Shown piece after piece: positions 15,622 to 24,726 of a stretch of DNA of 64,000 nucleotides. This stretch comes from Protaetiibacter larvae. GTDB lineage: Bacteria; Actinomycetota; Actinomycetes; Actinomycetales; Microbacteriaceae. Every line of letters begins with the position of its first letter. Position 1 is the first letter of the stretch. Under the pieces are notes generated by a model. The model was not told the origin of the DNA and did not search any database. It saw only the letters and a list, made by a program, of their open reading frames with translations. The stretch covers positions 1,054,001 through 1,118,000 of the forward strand of contig NZ_CP043504.1 in the NCBI RefSeq assembly GCF_008365275.1, written 5' to 3'. The translations under genes and the position numbers were made by a program.

Positions 15622-16407
15622 ATGGGGTGGAACCCGTTCCGCAGGCCGCCGCTGCTGCATGTGGCGGGGGATGTCGGCACGGGTCCGGCGGTCGTGCTCA
15701 TCCACGGCATCGCCTCCTCGTCGGTCACCTGGACGAACCTGGTGCCGCTGCTGCGCTCCGAGTACCGCTGCATCTCGATCGACCTCCTCGGCTTCGGCGG
15801 GTCGCCCGCGCCCGCGGATGCGGAGTACACGCTCAAGGAGCACGTCGAGGCGCTCGCGCACACCATCAAGCGTCTCAAGCTCCGCGAACCGTTCGTGCTC
15901 ATCGGCCACTCGATGGGCGGTCTCATCGCCCCGCGTTACGCCGCCCGCAACCCGCGCCGGGTGCGGCGGCTGGTGCTCGTGAGCCCCCCGATCTACGTGT
16001 CCCCCACCGCGCTCTCCGACGACCGCGACCGCACGGTGCAGGACCTCTACCTGCGTGCGTACCGCTTCCTGCGCGAGAACGAGGACTTCACCCTGCGCAA
16101 CGCGGCGATCGTGGAGAAGCTGCTGCCGATCCCGAAGGCGATGGACATCAACGCGGCCACCTGGAACGCTTTCGTGAAGTCGCTCGAGCACACCATCGAG
16201 TCGCAGACCACGATCTCGGATCTCGCGGCGCTGCGGGTGCCGGTGGAGATCGTCTACGGCACCCTCGACGAGTTCGCCTCGCCGGGAGGCATCCGGATCG
16301 CCGAGCGGCTGCGCGGCGTGACGGTGACCCGCGTGCGCGCGAGCGACCATCTGATCGGCAAGCGCCTGGCGCGTGCGGTGGCCGCGGCCGTCCCCGACGA
16401 CGCGTAG
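15622..16407 (+). CDS. Alpha/beta-fold hydrolase
   Basis: 261 residues, cytoplasmic. Oxyanion loop VVLIHGIASSSVTW, nucleophile elbow IGHSMGG (Ser near 97), acid in YGTLDEF and catalytic His in ASDHLIG complete the triad. A cap insertion lies between VSPPIY and MDINAATW. Substrate cannot be inferred. Followed nine bases later by an aldo/keto reductase whose own -10 overlaps this gene's stop codon, so the two have separate promoters. Confidence 0.85.
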   Translation: MGWNPFRRPPLLHVAGDVGTGPAVVLIHGIASSSVTWTNLVPLLRSEYRCISIDLLGFGGSPAPADAEYTLKEHVEALAHTIKRLKLREPFVLIGHSMGGLIAPRYAARNPRRVRRLVLVSPPIYVSPTALSDDRDRTVQDLYLRAYRFLRENEDFTLRNAAIVEKLLPIPKAMDINAATWNAFVKSLEHTIESQTTISDLAALRVPVEIVYGTLDEFASPGGIRIAERLRGVTVTRVRASDHLIGKRLARAVAAAVPDDA

Positions 16408-16410
16408 CCT
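16405..16410 (+). promoter_or_regulatory. -10 element TAGCCT overlapping upstream stop codon
   Basis: TAGCCT then CGAAGC then the ATG at 16417; the TAG is also the stop codon of the hydrolase gene. Confidence 0.5.
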
Positions 16411-16416
16411 CGAAGC

Positions 16417-17403
16417 ATGCAGCAGCGCACCCTCGGCCGCACGGGCCGCGACGTCTCGGTCATCGGCCTCGGCACCTGGCAGTTGGGAGCGGACTGGGGC
16501 GAGGTGAGCGAGGCGGACGCGCGCGCCGTGCTCGACGCGAGCCTCGCATCCGGTGTCACCTTCTTCGACACGGCGGACGTCTACGGTGACGGCCGGAGCG
16601 AGTCGATCATCGGGGCATGGCGTCGCGAGCATCCGGACGCCGGCATCACGGTGGCCACCAAGATGGGCCGCCGCGTCGAGCAGCTGCCCGAGCACTACAC
16701 GCTCGCGAACTTCCGTGCCTGGACGGATCGCAGCCGGCGCAACCTCGGCGTCGACACCCTCGATCTCGTGCAGCTGCACTGCCCGCCGACCGCCGTGTAT
16801 GCCGACGACGCGGTGTTCGACGCGCTCGATCTGCTCGTCGCGGAGGGGGCGATCGCGAACTACGGCGTGAGCGTGGAGACGACGGCCGAGGCGCTCGCGG
16901 CGATCGCGCGCCCGCGGGTGGCGAGCGTGCAGATCATCCTCAACGCCTTCCGGCTGAAGCCGCTCGACGCCGTGCTGCCGGCGGCGCAGGATGCCGGGGT
17001 CGGCATCATCGCGCGCGTGCCGCTCGCGAGCGGGCTGCTCTCGGGTCGCTACACGCGCGAGACGAGTTTCGCGGCGAACGACCACCGCAGCTACAACCGG
17101 CACGGCGAGGCCTTCGACCAGGGCGAGACCTTCTCGGGCGTGGATTTCGAGGCGGGCGTCGAGGCGGCGCGGGAGTTCGCGGCGCTCGCGGCGGATGCGG
17201 GGCTCGCCCCCGCGACGGCGGCGCTCGCCTGGGTGGCGCAGTTGCCGGGGGTGTCCACCGTGATCCCGGGCGCCCGCAACGTGGCGCAGGCCACCTCGAA
17301 CGCGGCCGCGGGATCGGTGCCTCCTCTCGGCGACGCCTTCACCGCATCCGTCCGCGCCCTCTACGACCGCCGCTTCCGCGCCGCGATCCACCCCCGCTGG
17401 TAG
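16417..17403 (+). CDS. Aldo/keto reductase
   Basis: 328 residues, TIM-barrel NADPH oxidoreductase of the YajO/Tas-like group. Catalytic tetrad: Asp and Tyr in FFDTADVYGDGRSE, Lys in VATKMGRR and His in LVQLHCPP. The NADPH-binding end is IPGARNVAQATSNAAA. Substrate unknown; probably carbonyl detoxification. It is followed by a long hairpin and the converging tetR gene. Confidence 0.87.
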   Translation: MQQRTLGRTGRDVSVIGLGTWQLGADWGEVSEADARAVLDASLASGVTFFDTADVYGDGRSESIIGAWRREHPDAGITVATKMGRRVEQLPEHYTLANFRAWTDRSRRNLGVDTLDLVQLHCPPTAVYADDAVFDALDLLVAEGAIANYGVSVETTAEALAAIARPRVASVQIILNAFRLKPLDAVLPAAQDAGVGIIARVPLASGLLSGRYTRETSFAANDHRSYNRHGEAFDQGETFSGVDFEAGVEAAREFAALAADAGLAPATAALAWVAQLPGVSTVIPGARNVAQATSNAAAGSVPPLGDAFTASVRALYDRRFRAAIHPRW

Positions 17404-17412
17404 CGCGGGCGA

Positions 17413-17492
17413 TCATGGCGCGGCTGGAGCCGTGACCCGGCAGCGGGGGAAACGCCTCCCGCCACGCGGTCGTAGCTCCAGCCGCGCCATGA
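17413..17492. repeat. Long intergenic hairpin (18-bp perfect stem)
   Basis: Arms 17413-17430 (TCATGGCGCGGCTGGAGC) and 17475-17492 are exact complements; the 44-base loop has an inner stem around GCGGG...CCCGC. It fills the space between the convergent aldo/keto reductase and tetR genes and may act as a bidirectional terminator. It shares the ATGGCGCGG string with the hairpin at 34255. Confidence 0.65.
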
Positions 17493-17496
17493 ACTC

Positions 17497-18087
17497 TCAG
17501 GGGAACAGGGCGCGGACGCCGGCGAGGTAGCGCTCGGGGTCGAAGTCGGGCAGCAGGGCGGATTGCACGATGTAGCCCTGCGACAGGCCGAGCAGCATGG
17601 GCGTCATCGTCTCGGCCCACGCCCGCGCCTCGTCCGGGTCGAGCCCGCGACGCGCGGCGCCCCACCGGGCGAGGTAGCTCAGGTACTGCTCCCGGAGTCC
17701 CGCGATGATCTCGATGACGACCTCGCCCATCGCGGGCTCGCCCATGCCTTCCGCCCACATCTGCAGCAGCAGGCGGGAGTCGCGGAGTTCGCGGCGCAGA
17801 CCCGACATGACGACGCCGATGAGCTCATCGGGCTCGGGCAGCGGCTCGCGGGTGAGGCGTTCGACGATCTCGTCGCGACGGTGTCCCACGACGAGCCGGG
17901 CGGCGGCGACGGCGATCTGCTGCTTGCTGTCGAAGTGCAGGTAGATGGCCCCCGCGGAGAGCCCGGATGCCTCGATGATGTCGGCCATCGAGGTGCGTTG
18001 GAAGCCGCGTTGGGCGAAGCAGCGCATGGCGGCTTCGACGATCTGGGCGCGCCGGGCCTCGCGGTGGGCGTCGCTGACTTTCGGCAT
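17497..18087 (-). CDS. TetR-family transcriptional regulator
   Basis: 196 residues. N-terminal HTH: RRAQIVEAAMRCFAQRGF, TSMADIIEASGLSAGAIYLH, FDSKQQIAVAAARL. The C-terminal ligand domain contains LLLQMWAEGMGEP and MTPMLLGLSQGYIVQSALL. Divergent from the membrane protein gene at 18155, with an operator-like palindrome between them, so it very likely represses that gene. Confidence 0.88.
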   Translation of the reverse strand: MPKVSDAHREARRAQIVEAAMRCFAQRGFQRTSMADIIEASGLSAGAIYLHFDSKQQIAVAAARLVVGHRRDEIVERLTREPLPEPDELIGVVMSGLRRELRDSRLLLQMWAEGMGEPAMGEVVIEIIAGLREQYLSYLARWGAARRGLDPDEARAWAETMTPMLLGLSQGYIVQSALLPDFDPERYLAGVRALFP

Positions 18088-18112
18088 GGTGGTGCGATCC
18101 TAACCGATCTGC

Positions 18113-18138
18113 TATAAAAGAACGAGCGTTCGTTTTCA
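18113..18138. promoter_or_regulatory. TetR operator and -10 of the membrane protein gene
   Basis: TATAAA (18113-18118) fits a -10 for the gene at 18155. Immediately downstream is AACGAGCGTTCGTT (18121-18134), with arms AACGA/TCGTT, typical of TetR sites. Binding would cover the transcription start. Confidence 0.6.
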
Positions 18139-18154
18139 ATAATCGGAGGATCCC

Positions 18155-19222
18155 GTGAACCCCACCCTGCACAGCCCGTGGCGCCGCGTCGTCGGCATCG
18201 GCATCGTGCTCTCCCTCGTCGTCGGCGTGATCGTGCTGGCATTCTCGTGGCCGGGGGTGACCTCGGAGTCGAAGAACCTCCCCATCGCCTTCGTGGGCGA
18301 GGCCGCCCAGCTCGAGCAGATCGAGGGAGCCCTCGAGCAGAGCGCCCCCGGCGTGATCGCCCCCGTGACGGCCGACGACCGCGCCGACGCCGTCGACCGC
18401 ATCGAGCACCGCGAGGTCTACGGCGCGATCGTGCTCGGCGCGCAGCCCGAAGTGCTGCAGGCCTCCGCGGCGAGCCCCGTGGTCTCGGGGCTGCTGGCGA
18501 CCGTCGCGGCCCAGCTGCAGGTGCAGCTCACGGCGGCGGCGGCCGCGCAGGCGCAGGCCGCAGGCGTCCCCGCGCCGACCATCGCGGTGACCGTGACGGA
18601 TGTCGTGCCGCTCGCCGCGACCGACCCGCGCGGGGTCGGCCTCGCATCCGCCGCCTTCCCGCTCGTGCTGGGCGGCATGATCGGCGGCATCGCCATCACG
18701 ATGGCGCTCGTCGGCGCCTGGCGACGCATCGTCGCCCTGCTCGTCTATGCGGTCGTCGCGGGGGCGGTCGTCGCGGGCGTGCTGCAGGGCTGGCTGGGTG
18801 TGCTGCAGGGCGACTACCTCGCCAACGCCGGCGCCTACGCACTCGCCTTCGCGGCGATCGGGGCACCCATCGTGGGATTCGCCGCGCTCGTCGGGCGGGC
18901 CGGGGTCGCCCTCGGGCCCGTGCTGTTCCTGCTGATCGCCAACCCGATCTCCTCGGCGACCCAGCCGGTCGAGTTCCTGCCCGAGCCGTGGGGGGCCGTC
19001 GGGCAGTGGTTCCCGCCGGGCGCCGCTGCGACGCTGGTTCGCGAGCTCTCCTACTTCCCGAAAGCCGACACCACCTTCCCGTGGCTCGTGCTGGCCGTGT
19101 GGGCGCTCGCCGGCGTGCTGCTCGCGCTGCTCGGGCACTTCCGCGAGCGCGGCGCCGCCACGCAGGAGGCGCTCGAGGAGGCCGTCGAGGAGGGTGCGCT
19201 CAGCGAACCCCGCTCGTCGTGA
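18155..19222 (+). CDS. ABC-2/YhgE-like membrane protein, TetR-controlled
   Basis: 355 residues with a GTG start and GGAGG upstream. One N-terminal membrane helix, an extracytoplasmic region of about 130 residues (ESKNLPIAFVGEAAQLEQIE, AAAAAQAQAAGVPAPTIAV), then about five membrane helices ending in a cytoplasmic acidic tail. This is the plan of ABC-2-like/DUF3533 exporter permeases. No ATPase gene is near, so it may recruit one from elsewhere or act alone. Likely induced by the ligand of the divergent TetR protein. Its last 23 bases overlap the convergent lipoprotein gene. Confidence 0.7.
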   Translation: MNPTLHSPWRRVVGIGIVLSLVVGVIVLAFSWPGVTSESKNLPIAFVGEAAQLEQIEGALEQSAPGVIAPVTADDRADAVDRIEHREVYGAIVLGAQPEVLQASAASPVVSGLLATVAAQLQVQLTAAAAAQAQAAGVPAPTIAVTVTDVVPLAATDPRGVGLASAAFPLVLGGMIGGIAITMALVGAWRRIVALLVYAVVAGAVVAGVLQGWLGVLQGDYLANAGAYALAFAAIGAPIVGFAALVGRAGVALGPVLFLLIANPISSATQPVEFLPEPWGAVGQWFPPGAAATLVRELSYFPKADTTFPWLVLAVWALAGVLLALLGHFRERGAATQEALEEAVEEGALSEPRSS

Positions 19223-20129
19223 CGAGGCGGGTCCAGGGGCCGGCCGGCACCTCGGAGGCCTCCACGAAACGCCAGTCGACCTTCGCGCTCTGACCGTCGA
19301 GCTCGGGATAGCCGAGGCAGCCGGTCAGGGCGGGCGAGACGTCGAGCCCGGCACCGCCGTAGCGGGTGTTGGCCGGCCGCGCGTCGTCGGCCCCGAACAC
19401 GTAGGCGGCGTCGTGGTACTGCCCGGGCCCGGCATCCTGGATCTGGCCGTAACAGCTGCGTCCGTTCCGCACGAGCTGCACCCAGCGGTTCTTGAGGTAG
19501 CTGAAGTTCCGATCGCCCTGGTGCGAACGGTAGGGCTCGACCCCCGCCCACGGGATCACCTGGTCGCGCTGCGCGAACCCGGTGGAGTCGTTGATGTCGT
19601 CGTAGGGCAGGTCGAGGTAGAAGGGGTTCTCCTTCGGCGTCATGCTCGTGGGGAAGTAGTCGTTCGACGCGGTGCGCGCCTCGGTTCGGCATCCGCCGCC
19701 CGCCGTCACGCCGTCGCATCCTCCGTAGCTCTGCAGCCAGCGGGAGTCGTAGGTCGACAGCTCCTGGCTGCCGTCGGAGGCGCCCGGGTCGAAGATCTCG
19801 CCCACCCAGAAGGTGGTGGAGACGATGCCGCGGTGCCAGGGATACCCGCTCGCGGGGGCGGGCGCCGGTGCGGGTGCGCCGCCACCCCCGCCGGCCTCGC
19901 CACCCGGGGCCCCGCCGTCGGATGACCCCGGGTCGGCCGAGGGATCGGGGGCCGCCTGCTCGTCCGAGGGGGTGGTCGCCGTGGCCGACGGCGTCGGGGA
20001 CGTCGCGGCGGTGGGGCTGTCCGTGGGGCTCGGCGGGGGCACGTGCTCGGAGTCCTCCGGCGCGCAGGCGGCGAGGATCAGGGCCGCGACGCACAGGGCG
20101 CCGACGGCACTGATCCTCGCCGCGTTCAC
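19200..20129 (-). CDS. Secreted lipoprotein, possible double-psi beta-barrel domain
   Basis: 309 residues from a GTG at 20129, two bases after the deacetylase stop, so probably cotranscribed with it. Lipobox LILAAC near residue 21, then a Pro/Ser/Thr/Gly-rich linker (to about residue 95), then a compact domain with four cysteines: STTFWVGEIFDPGASDGSQE, YGGCDGV, FYLDLPYDDINDSTGFAQRD, CYGQIQDAGPGQYHDAAYVF and YGGAGLDVSPALTGCLGYPE. The last two resemble the Asp-containing core of RlpA-like/endoglucanase DPBB folds, so wall glycan or polysaccharide binding is possible (inference). Placement in a polysaccharide cluster supports this. Confidence 0.6.
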   Translation of the reverse strand: MNAARISAVGALCVAALILAACAPEDSEHVPPPSPTDSPTAATSPTPSATATTPSDEQAAPDPSADPGSSDGGAPGGEAGGGGGAPAPAPAPASGYPWHRGIVSTTFWVGEIFDPGASDGSQELSTYDSRWLQSYGGCDGVTAGGGCRTEARTASNDYFPTSMTPKENPFYLDLPYDDINDSTGFAQRDQVIPWAGVEPYRSHQGDRNFSYLKNRWVQLVRNGRSCYGQIQDAGPGQYHDAAYVFGADDARPANTRYGGAGLDVSPALTGCLGYPELDGQSAKVDWRFVEASEVPAGPWTRLVTTSGVR

Positions 20130-20131
20130 GG

Positions 20132-22033
20132 TCAGGAGGCTGCTGGCGGGTCGGCCTCAGCGGGCGGCAGCGCCTCCTCGGGTGGTGTCTCCTCCGTCAC
20201 GGCCTCCTCGGCGGGCGGATCGGCGACCTCCTCCGCGGCCGGCGGGTCGGCCACGGTCGTGTCGTCGGCCGGCGGGTCGGCCGGTCCGGTCTCGATGAGC
20301 GGCTCGGCGAGCGGGGCGACCGGCGGGACCGTCGCGCTCTCGGCCACGGGCGGCGCCGCGTCCACGAGCGAGTAGTCGTCGGTGACGAGGGTGCCGGGGC
20401 TGAAGATGTTCAGTCCGAAGCTGATCCCGTTGTAGCCCTCGGGGATCGCCCCCGTCGTCCATCCGGCGAGCGCCCAGTCGGTGCTGGCCGCGAACCACGG
20501 GCTCGAGGTCCAGTAGGTCCAGGCGCCGCTGGTCGAGCGCAGGTACACCGCGAACTGCGTCACCGAGGTGGACTGGTACCAGCCCGACAGGGTGTAGCTG
20601 TGTCCGGGTGCGACGCTCGGGGCGCACGAGCCCAGGTCGAGGGTGGGGATGATCTTCCCTTCGCCCGAGGAGTAGCTCGTGATGGTCACCTGGCTGGCGA
20701 CGTTGCCCGAGTGCCCGGGGTTCACGAGGGAGAACACCGCGTCGTTGTCGCCCCACGGCGCCCGGTACCAGCAGGCGGGGAAGCCGTTCTGCATGGTCTC
20801 GAGGTCGGGGTTGATGACGCCGTTGCCCTCGGTGGGCGGCGGGACGGCGGGGCCGGCCACGATCGGGAGCACGCTGCCCCCGACGACGTCGCCGACGGTC
20901 CGCACGACCGTGTTGCGGGTCTCACCGCGGGTCTGGAGCCAGCTCGCGAAGCTCTCGAGCAGATCCGAGCTGATCGCGAGCGATTCGCAGCTGCTCGTGC
21001 ACACGTCGTGGAAGGTGAACTGCAGCCAGCCGCCGCCGTGCGCCTCGGCCGCCGTCACGATCCCCGTGAGGTCGGCGAGCGTCCAGTCGAGGTCGTACTG
21101 GTCGAGAGCCTGGGTGATCGTGGGACGTGCGGGCGGCACGGTCTCGGCCCAGTCGCAGTCGAAGCAGCCGAAGCGGGAGCGGATGTCGCCGAGCAGTCGG
21201 CCGCTGCGGTAGCCGCAGTCCTGCACGACCTGGGCGACCTGGTCGTTCACCTCGGCGAACGGGTACGCGAAGCTGCGCGTCGCGAAGCCCCAGTTGGCGA
21301 GCTGGACGCGGTCGTCGCACACCTGGCGGCGCACCTCGTCGATCGGCACGGAGGTGAGGTCGACGTGGGTCACGGTGTGTCCGCCGATCTCGTTTCCGGC
21401 CGCCGCGAGGGCGTTCAGCTGGTCGAGGCTGAGCTTGCCCGGGGTGCCGATGACGCCCGAGTTGACGTAGAACGTCGCGGGGAGCCCGTGAGCGCCGAGG
21501 ATCGAGGCGCCGAGCGCCTGTCCGGCGTTGCCGTCGTCGAAGGTCAGGCTGACCTGGGTGAGGGGTCCGGTCTTCGGAGGTGCGGGCGGCTCGGGGTCGA
21601 CGGGCGGATCCGCGGGCGGGTCCGCGGGGGGATCCGCGGGCGGGTCGGCCGGGGGATCGACGGGCGGGTCCGCGGGCGGGTCGGCCGGGGGGTCGGCGGG
21701 AGGATCGGCGGGGTCCGTGGGTCCGGCGGGGTCGACCGGCGGTGCCGGGGGCGTCGGCACGACGGGCGCCGGGTCGACGGGCGCCGGGTCGGCCGGGGGA
21801 TCGGCCGGCGGGTCGGCGGGTGGGTCCGCCGGGGGATCGGCGGGGGGATCCGCGGGCGGATCCTCGACGGGAAGGGTGGGCGGGTCCTCAGGGGCCGCCT
21901 CCGGCGCGCTCGACGGCGGCGCCGAGGACGGCGGCGACGTCGGGGGCCAGAAATGCTGGCCCGCGGCGAAGGAGATGAGGAGCGCGAGGATGGCGGCGAA
22001 GCCGCCGAGCCCGAACGCGCGTCGTCTATTCAT
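20132..22033 (-). CDS. Secreted polysaccharide deacetylase with PPAD repeats
   Basis: 633 residues. Signal/anchor helix at about 7-25, then a long Pro/Asp spacer (residues 30-155) made largely of PPAD units. NodB deacetylase domain from about 158: SLTFDDGNAGQ (Asp-Asp at 166-167), HTVTHVDL (His219, His223) for metal binding, FAYPFAEVND and FTFHDV. Next comes a carbohydrate-binding-like beta-sandwich (NPDLETMQNGFPACWYRAPW to TDDYSLVD), and an acidic Pro-rich tail (ADPPAAEEVADPPAEEAV). It should remove acetyl groups from a surface or extracellular polymer. First-to-last order with the sugar dehydrogenase and epimerase makes the polymer of this cluster the likely substrate. Confidence 0.85.
   Translation of the reverse strand: MNRRRAFGLGGFAAILALLISFAAGQHFWPPTSPPSSAPPSSAPEAAPEDPPTLPVEDPPADPPADPPADPPADPPADPPADPAPVDPAPVVPTPPAPPVDPAGPTDPADPPADPPADPPADPPVDPPADPPADPPADPPADPPVDPEPPAPPKTGPLTQVSLTFDDGNAGQALGASILGAHGLPATFYVNSGVIGTPGKLSLDQLNALAAAGNEIGGHTVTHVDLTSVPIDEVRRQVCDDRVQLANWGFATRSFAYPFAEVNDQVAQVVQDCGYRSGRLLGDIRSRFGCFDCDWAETVPPARPTITQALDQYDLDWTLADLTGIVTAAEAHGGGWLQFTFHDVCTSSCESLAISSDLLESFASWLQTRGETRNTVVRTVGDVVGGSVLPIVAGPAVPPPTEGNGVINPDLETMQNGFPACWYRAPWGDNDAVFSLVNPGHSGNVASQVTITSYSSGEGKIIPTLDLGSCAPSVAPGHSYTLSGWYQSTSVTQFAVYLRSTSGAWTYWTSSPWFAASTDWALAGWTTGAIPEGYNGISFGLNIFSPGTLVTDDYSLVDAAPPVAESATVPPVAPLAEPLIETGPADPPADDTTVADPPAAEEVADPPAEEAVTEETPPEEALPPAEADPPAAS
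21590..21860 (-). repeat. 12-bp coding repeats (PPAD units)
   Basis: Two blocks of imperfect 12-base repeats encode PPAD/PPVD tetrapeptides, about residues 59-83 and 111-147 of the deacetylase, separated by PAPVDPAPVVPTPP-like sequence. The repeats probably form a stiff wall-spanning spacer and may vary in number between strains by slippage. Confidence 0.85.
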
Positions 22034-22039
22034 GGGGTA

Positions 22040-23101
22040 TCACCTCGATGCGATGTGGGGGGTGGGGGGTTGTGGTGCATCGGTGGGGGCAGGTGGGGCG
22101 TACACGCGGAGGGCGCCCCACTCCGCCGACCGCGCGACGCCCGGGTCGCCGAGAGTGGAGGCGACGCTCCAGATGATCTCGTCGATGCCGGTTCGGGGAA
22201 CGAAGCCGATGAGCTCCCGGGCGAGCGAGTTGTCGGGCACGCGTCGCCGCATGTCTTCGAACCCCTCGCCGTAGGCGGCCTCGTAGGGGATGAACGTGAT
22301 CTCGCTGCGCGAACCGGTGATGCGGATGATCCGCTCGGCCAGTTCGAGGATCGAGATCTCGGTGCCTCCGCCGAGGTTCACCGCGCGCGTGAGCGCTCGG
22401 GGCTCCTCGGAGAGGCGGACGAACGCCGGCACGACATCGCGCACCGACGAGAAGCAGCGGCTCTGCAGGCCGTCGCCGTAGACCGTGAGGGGTTCCTCGC
22501 GGAGCGCCTGACCGACGAGGTTCGGCACGACCATCCCGTAGCGTCCCGTCTGACGGGGGCCGACGGTGTTGAACGGGCGGGCGATGGCGACCTCGAGGCC
22601 GAACTCCTGGGCGTAGGCGTGGGCGAACGCCTCGTCGAGGCCTTTCGCGGCCGCGTAGGTCCAGCGGGCCACGAGGGGCGAGCCCAGGATGCGGTCGGCG
22701 TCCTCGCGGAGCGCGTCGGAGGTGTTCTTGCCGTAGATCTCGCTCGTCGAGACGAGCAGGAGGCGGGCGGCGTGGGCGACGCAGGCGTCGAGCACGTTCT
22801 CGGTGCCATGCAGGTTCACCCGCAGGCCGTCGAGGGGATGCTCGACGATGCGCCGCACGCCGACCGCCGCCGCCAGGTGGAAGACCCGGTCGGCTCCGGC
22901 GATCGTGCGCGACACGAGGGGCGCGTCGAGCACTGAGCCGAGCCGGTAGCTGAGGCGGGGGTGCTCCGCGACGCCTCGCAGGTTCTCCGGCCGCCCGGTG
23001 CTCTCGTCGTCGAGCACGACGACCTCGTCGCCCAGGTCGAGCAGCAGCTCGACGAGGTGGCTTCCCAGGAATCCGGCACCGCCGGTGACCACACTGCGCA
23101 T
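22040..23101 (-). CDS. NAD-dependent epimerase/dehydratase (nucleotide sugar)
   Basis: 353 residues, extended SDR family. NAD loop VTGGAGFLGSHLVELLL, catalytic STSEIYGKN (Ser/Glu) and YAAAKGLDE (YxxxK), NTVGPRQ for substrate binding, and GDGLQSRCFSSVRDVV typical of UDP-glucose/GlcA 4-epimerases and dTDP-glucose dehydratases. Exact reaction not resolvable. Lies 12 bases after the nucleotide-sugar dehydrogenase and 6 before the deacetylase in one operon, so it probably shapes a UDP-uronic acid for the surface polymer. The last 25 residues are Pro-rich and dispensable-looking. Confidence 0.85.
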   Translation of the reverse strand: MRSVVTGGAGFLGSHLVELLLDLGDEVVVLDDESTGRPENLRGVAEHPRLSYRLGSVLDAPLVSRTIAGADRVFHLAAAVGVRRIVEHPLDGLRVNLHGTENVLDACVAHAARLLLVSTSEIYGKNTSDALREDADRILGSPLVARWTYAAAKGLDEAFAHAYAQEFGLEVAIARPFNTVGPRQTGRYGMVVPNLVGQALREEPLTVYGDGLQSRCFSSVRDVVPAFVRLSEEPRALTRAVNLGGGTEISILELAERIIRITGSRSEITFIPYEAAYGEGFEDMRRRVPDNSLARELIGFVPRTGIDEIIWSVASTLGDPGVARSAEWGALRVYAPPAPTDAPQPPTPHIASR

Positions 23102-23113
23102 CGTGATCGCCTC

Positions 23114-24463
23114 CTACAGGGTGAACCGGCGAGGGACCGCGAGCTCGCGGTAGCTCGCGTCGAGCACGAGGTGGCGTTCGTCGATCCACGTCAGGTCGAG
23201 CTCGTGGTGACGGGTGTGCACGATGACGAGGGCGGGGTCGAAGCCGGAGGGATCGCGCACCGTCTCGACGATGCGGCCGTCCGAGAGCCGCGCCTGCGGG
23301 CAGAGCGGGTCGAGGTAGCCGACGACGGCGCCGCGGCGTTCGAGGCCTTCGATGATCTCGAGCGCGGGCGACTCCCGGAGGTCGGCCACGTCGGCCTTGT
23401 ACGAGACGCCCACGATGAGCACCCGGGTGCCCGCGACGCCCATGCCGGCGTCCGAGAGCACATGCGCGGCGCGTTCCACCACCCGGGCGGGACGTGCCGC
23501 GATCTCGTTCATCGCCTGGGTGATCATCGGGGCGGCGACGCGGCGCTCCTTGAGCTGCCAGAGCAGGTAGTGCGGGTCGCACGGGATGCAGTGCCCGCCG
23601 ACGCCGGGGCCGGGCAGGAACGGCATGAAGCCGTACGGCTTCGTCGCGGCCGCGTCGATCACGGTGGTGACCGGCACGCCGAGCTCGCGGCAGATGTCGG
23701 CGACCTCGTTGGCGAGCGCGATGTTGACGGCCCGGAAGGTGTTCTCGAGCAGCTTCGTCATCTCGGCGGCGGCGAGCGAGTCCACCCGGTGGACGCTCGC
23801 GGTGTAGCGGGAGAGCACCGCGGCGGCACGCAGCTCGCAGCTCGGGGTGGCGCCGCCGACGACGCGCGGCACGAACTCGTGCTCGATCGATCCGTTGCCG
23901 GGGTCGATGCGTTCGGGGCTGAAGGCGACGGAGATGTTCTCGCCGGCGATGAGACCGCGTTCCGCGAGCGGCGTGAGCAGCAGGTCCTCGGTGCAGCCGA
24001 CGTAGCTCGTCGAGGTGAGCATGATGATCTGCCCGGGCACGGCGTTCGCCACGACGTCGGCGCAGGCGCTCTGCAGGATCGTCAGATCCGGCACGAGGTG
24101 GTGGTCGACCGGGGTGGGCACGCACACGATGACGGCGTTCGCGCGCCGCAGGAGGGCGGCGTCGCTCGTGACCGTGAACATCGGGTCGCCCTCGGTCTCC
24201 TCGAGCCGGACGAGGTCCGAGGGCAGCAGGTCGACGTGCCCCGCCCGGATCGCCTCGATCCTGGCGGGCGAGATCTCCACCCCCAGCACCCGCGCGCCGG
24301 CGTGGTGGTAGGCGAGGGCGGTGGGCAGGCCCACATAGCCGAGCCCGACGATCGCGATGTCGAAGTCGTCGGGACGGTACGGGGCGGCGGAGGGGAGGGC
24401 GGCGGGGTGACGCGAGGGTCGGGGGTGGGATGCGATCAGGGGTCGGGTGTCGAGGGACGTCAT
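23114..24463 (-). CDS. Nucleotide sugar dehydrogenase (UDP-GlcNAc/ManNAc 6-dehydrogenase type)
   Basis: 449 residues from the ATG at 24463, with GGAGG seven bases upstream. N-terminal Rossmann motif IAIVGLGYVGLPTALAYHHA at about 40, middle helix EMTKLLENTFRAVNIALANE, catalytic Cys in GPGVGGHCIPCDPHYLLW, and a C-terminal domain with VLIVGVSYKADVADLRESPA. The sequence is of the WbpA/TviB/WecC kind rather than UDP-glucose dehydrogenase proper. It makes UDP-uronic acids by two-step NAD oxidation. First gene of the leftward operon, divergent from the glycosyltransferase across 263 bases. Confidence 0.9.
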   Translation of the reverse strand: MTSLDTRPLIASHPRPSRHPAALPSAAPYRPDDFDIAIVGLGYVGLPTALAYHHAGARVLGVEISPARIEAIRAGHVDLLPSDLVRLEETEGDPMFTVTSDAALLRRANAVIVCVPTPVDHHLVPDLTILQSACADVVANAVPGQIIMLTSTSYVGCTEDLLLTPLAERGLIAGENISVAFSPERIDPGNGSIEHEFVPRVVGGATPSCELRAAAVLSRYTASVHRVDSLAAAEMTKLLENTFRAVNIALANEVADICRELGVPVTTVIDAAATKPYGFMPFLPGPGVGGHCIPCDPHYLLWQLKERRVAAPMITQAMNEIAARPARVVERAAHVLSDAGMGVAGTRVLIVGVSYKADVADLRESPALEIIEGLERRGAVVGYLDPLCPQARLSDGRIVETVRDPSGFDPALVIVHTRHHELDLTWIDERHLVLDASYRELAVPRRFTL

Positions 24464-24726
24464 GGCAATGCCTCCACGGCGGCGTCGTGGGGTAACGACG
24501 CGGAGAAGGGGGATGGGGGAGGGGCGACGCCCGTGGTGCGTGGGCGTCGCTGTCACTGTCGACCCGCCCGATCCGACGCGTCAACGCTTCGCGGGCAGGA
24601 CTGCGGGCAGACGTTCGGGAGCGTTGCGGCAACCCGCACGGGCATGCGGAGACCCCCATGCGGACTGCGGATCGGCCGCGCGTCCCGGTCGGTAGCGTCG
24701 AAGCAGGATCGGCCCGAGGAGGACGG

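Noticed and set aside
21590-21860. CRISPR-like regular repeats
   Set aside because: Twelve-base in-frame coding repeats (PPAD) without spacers.
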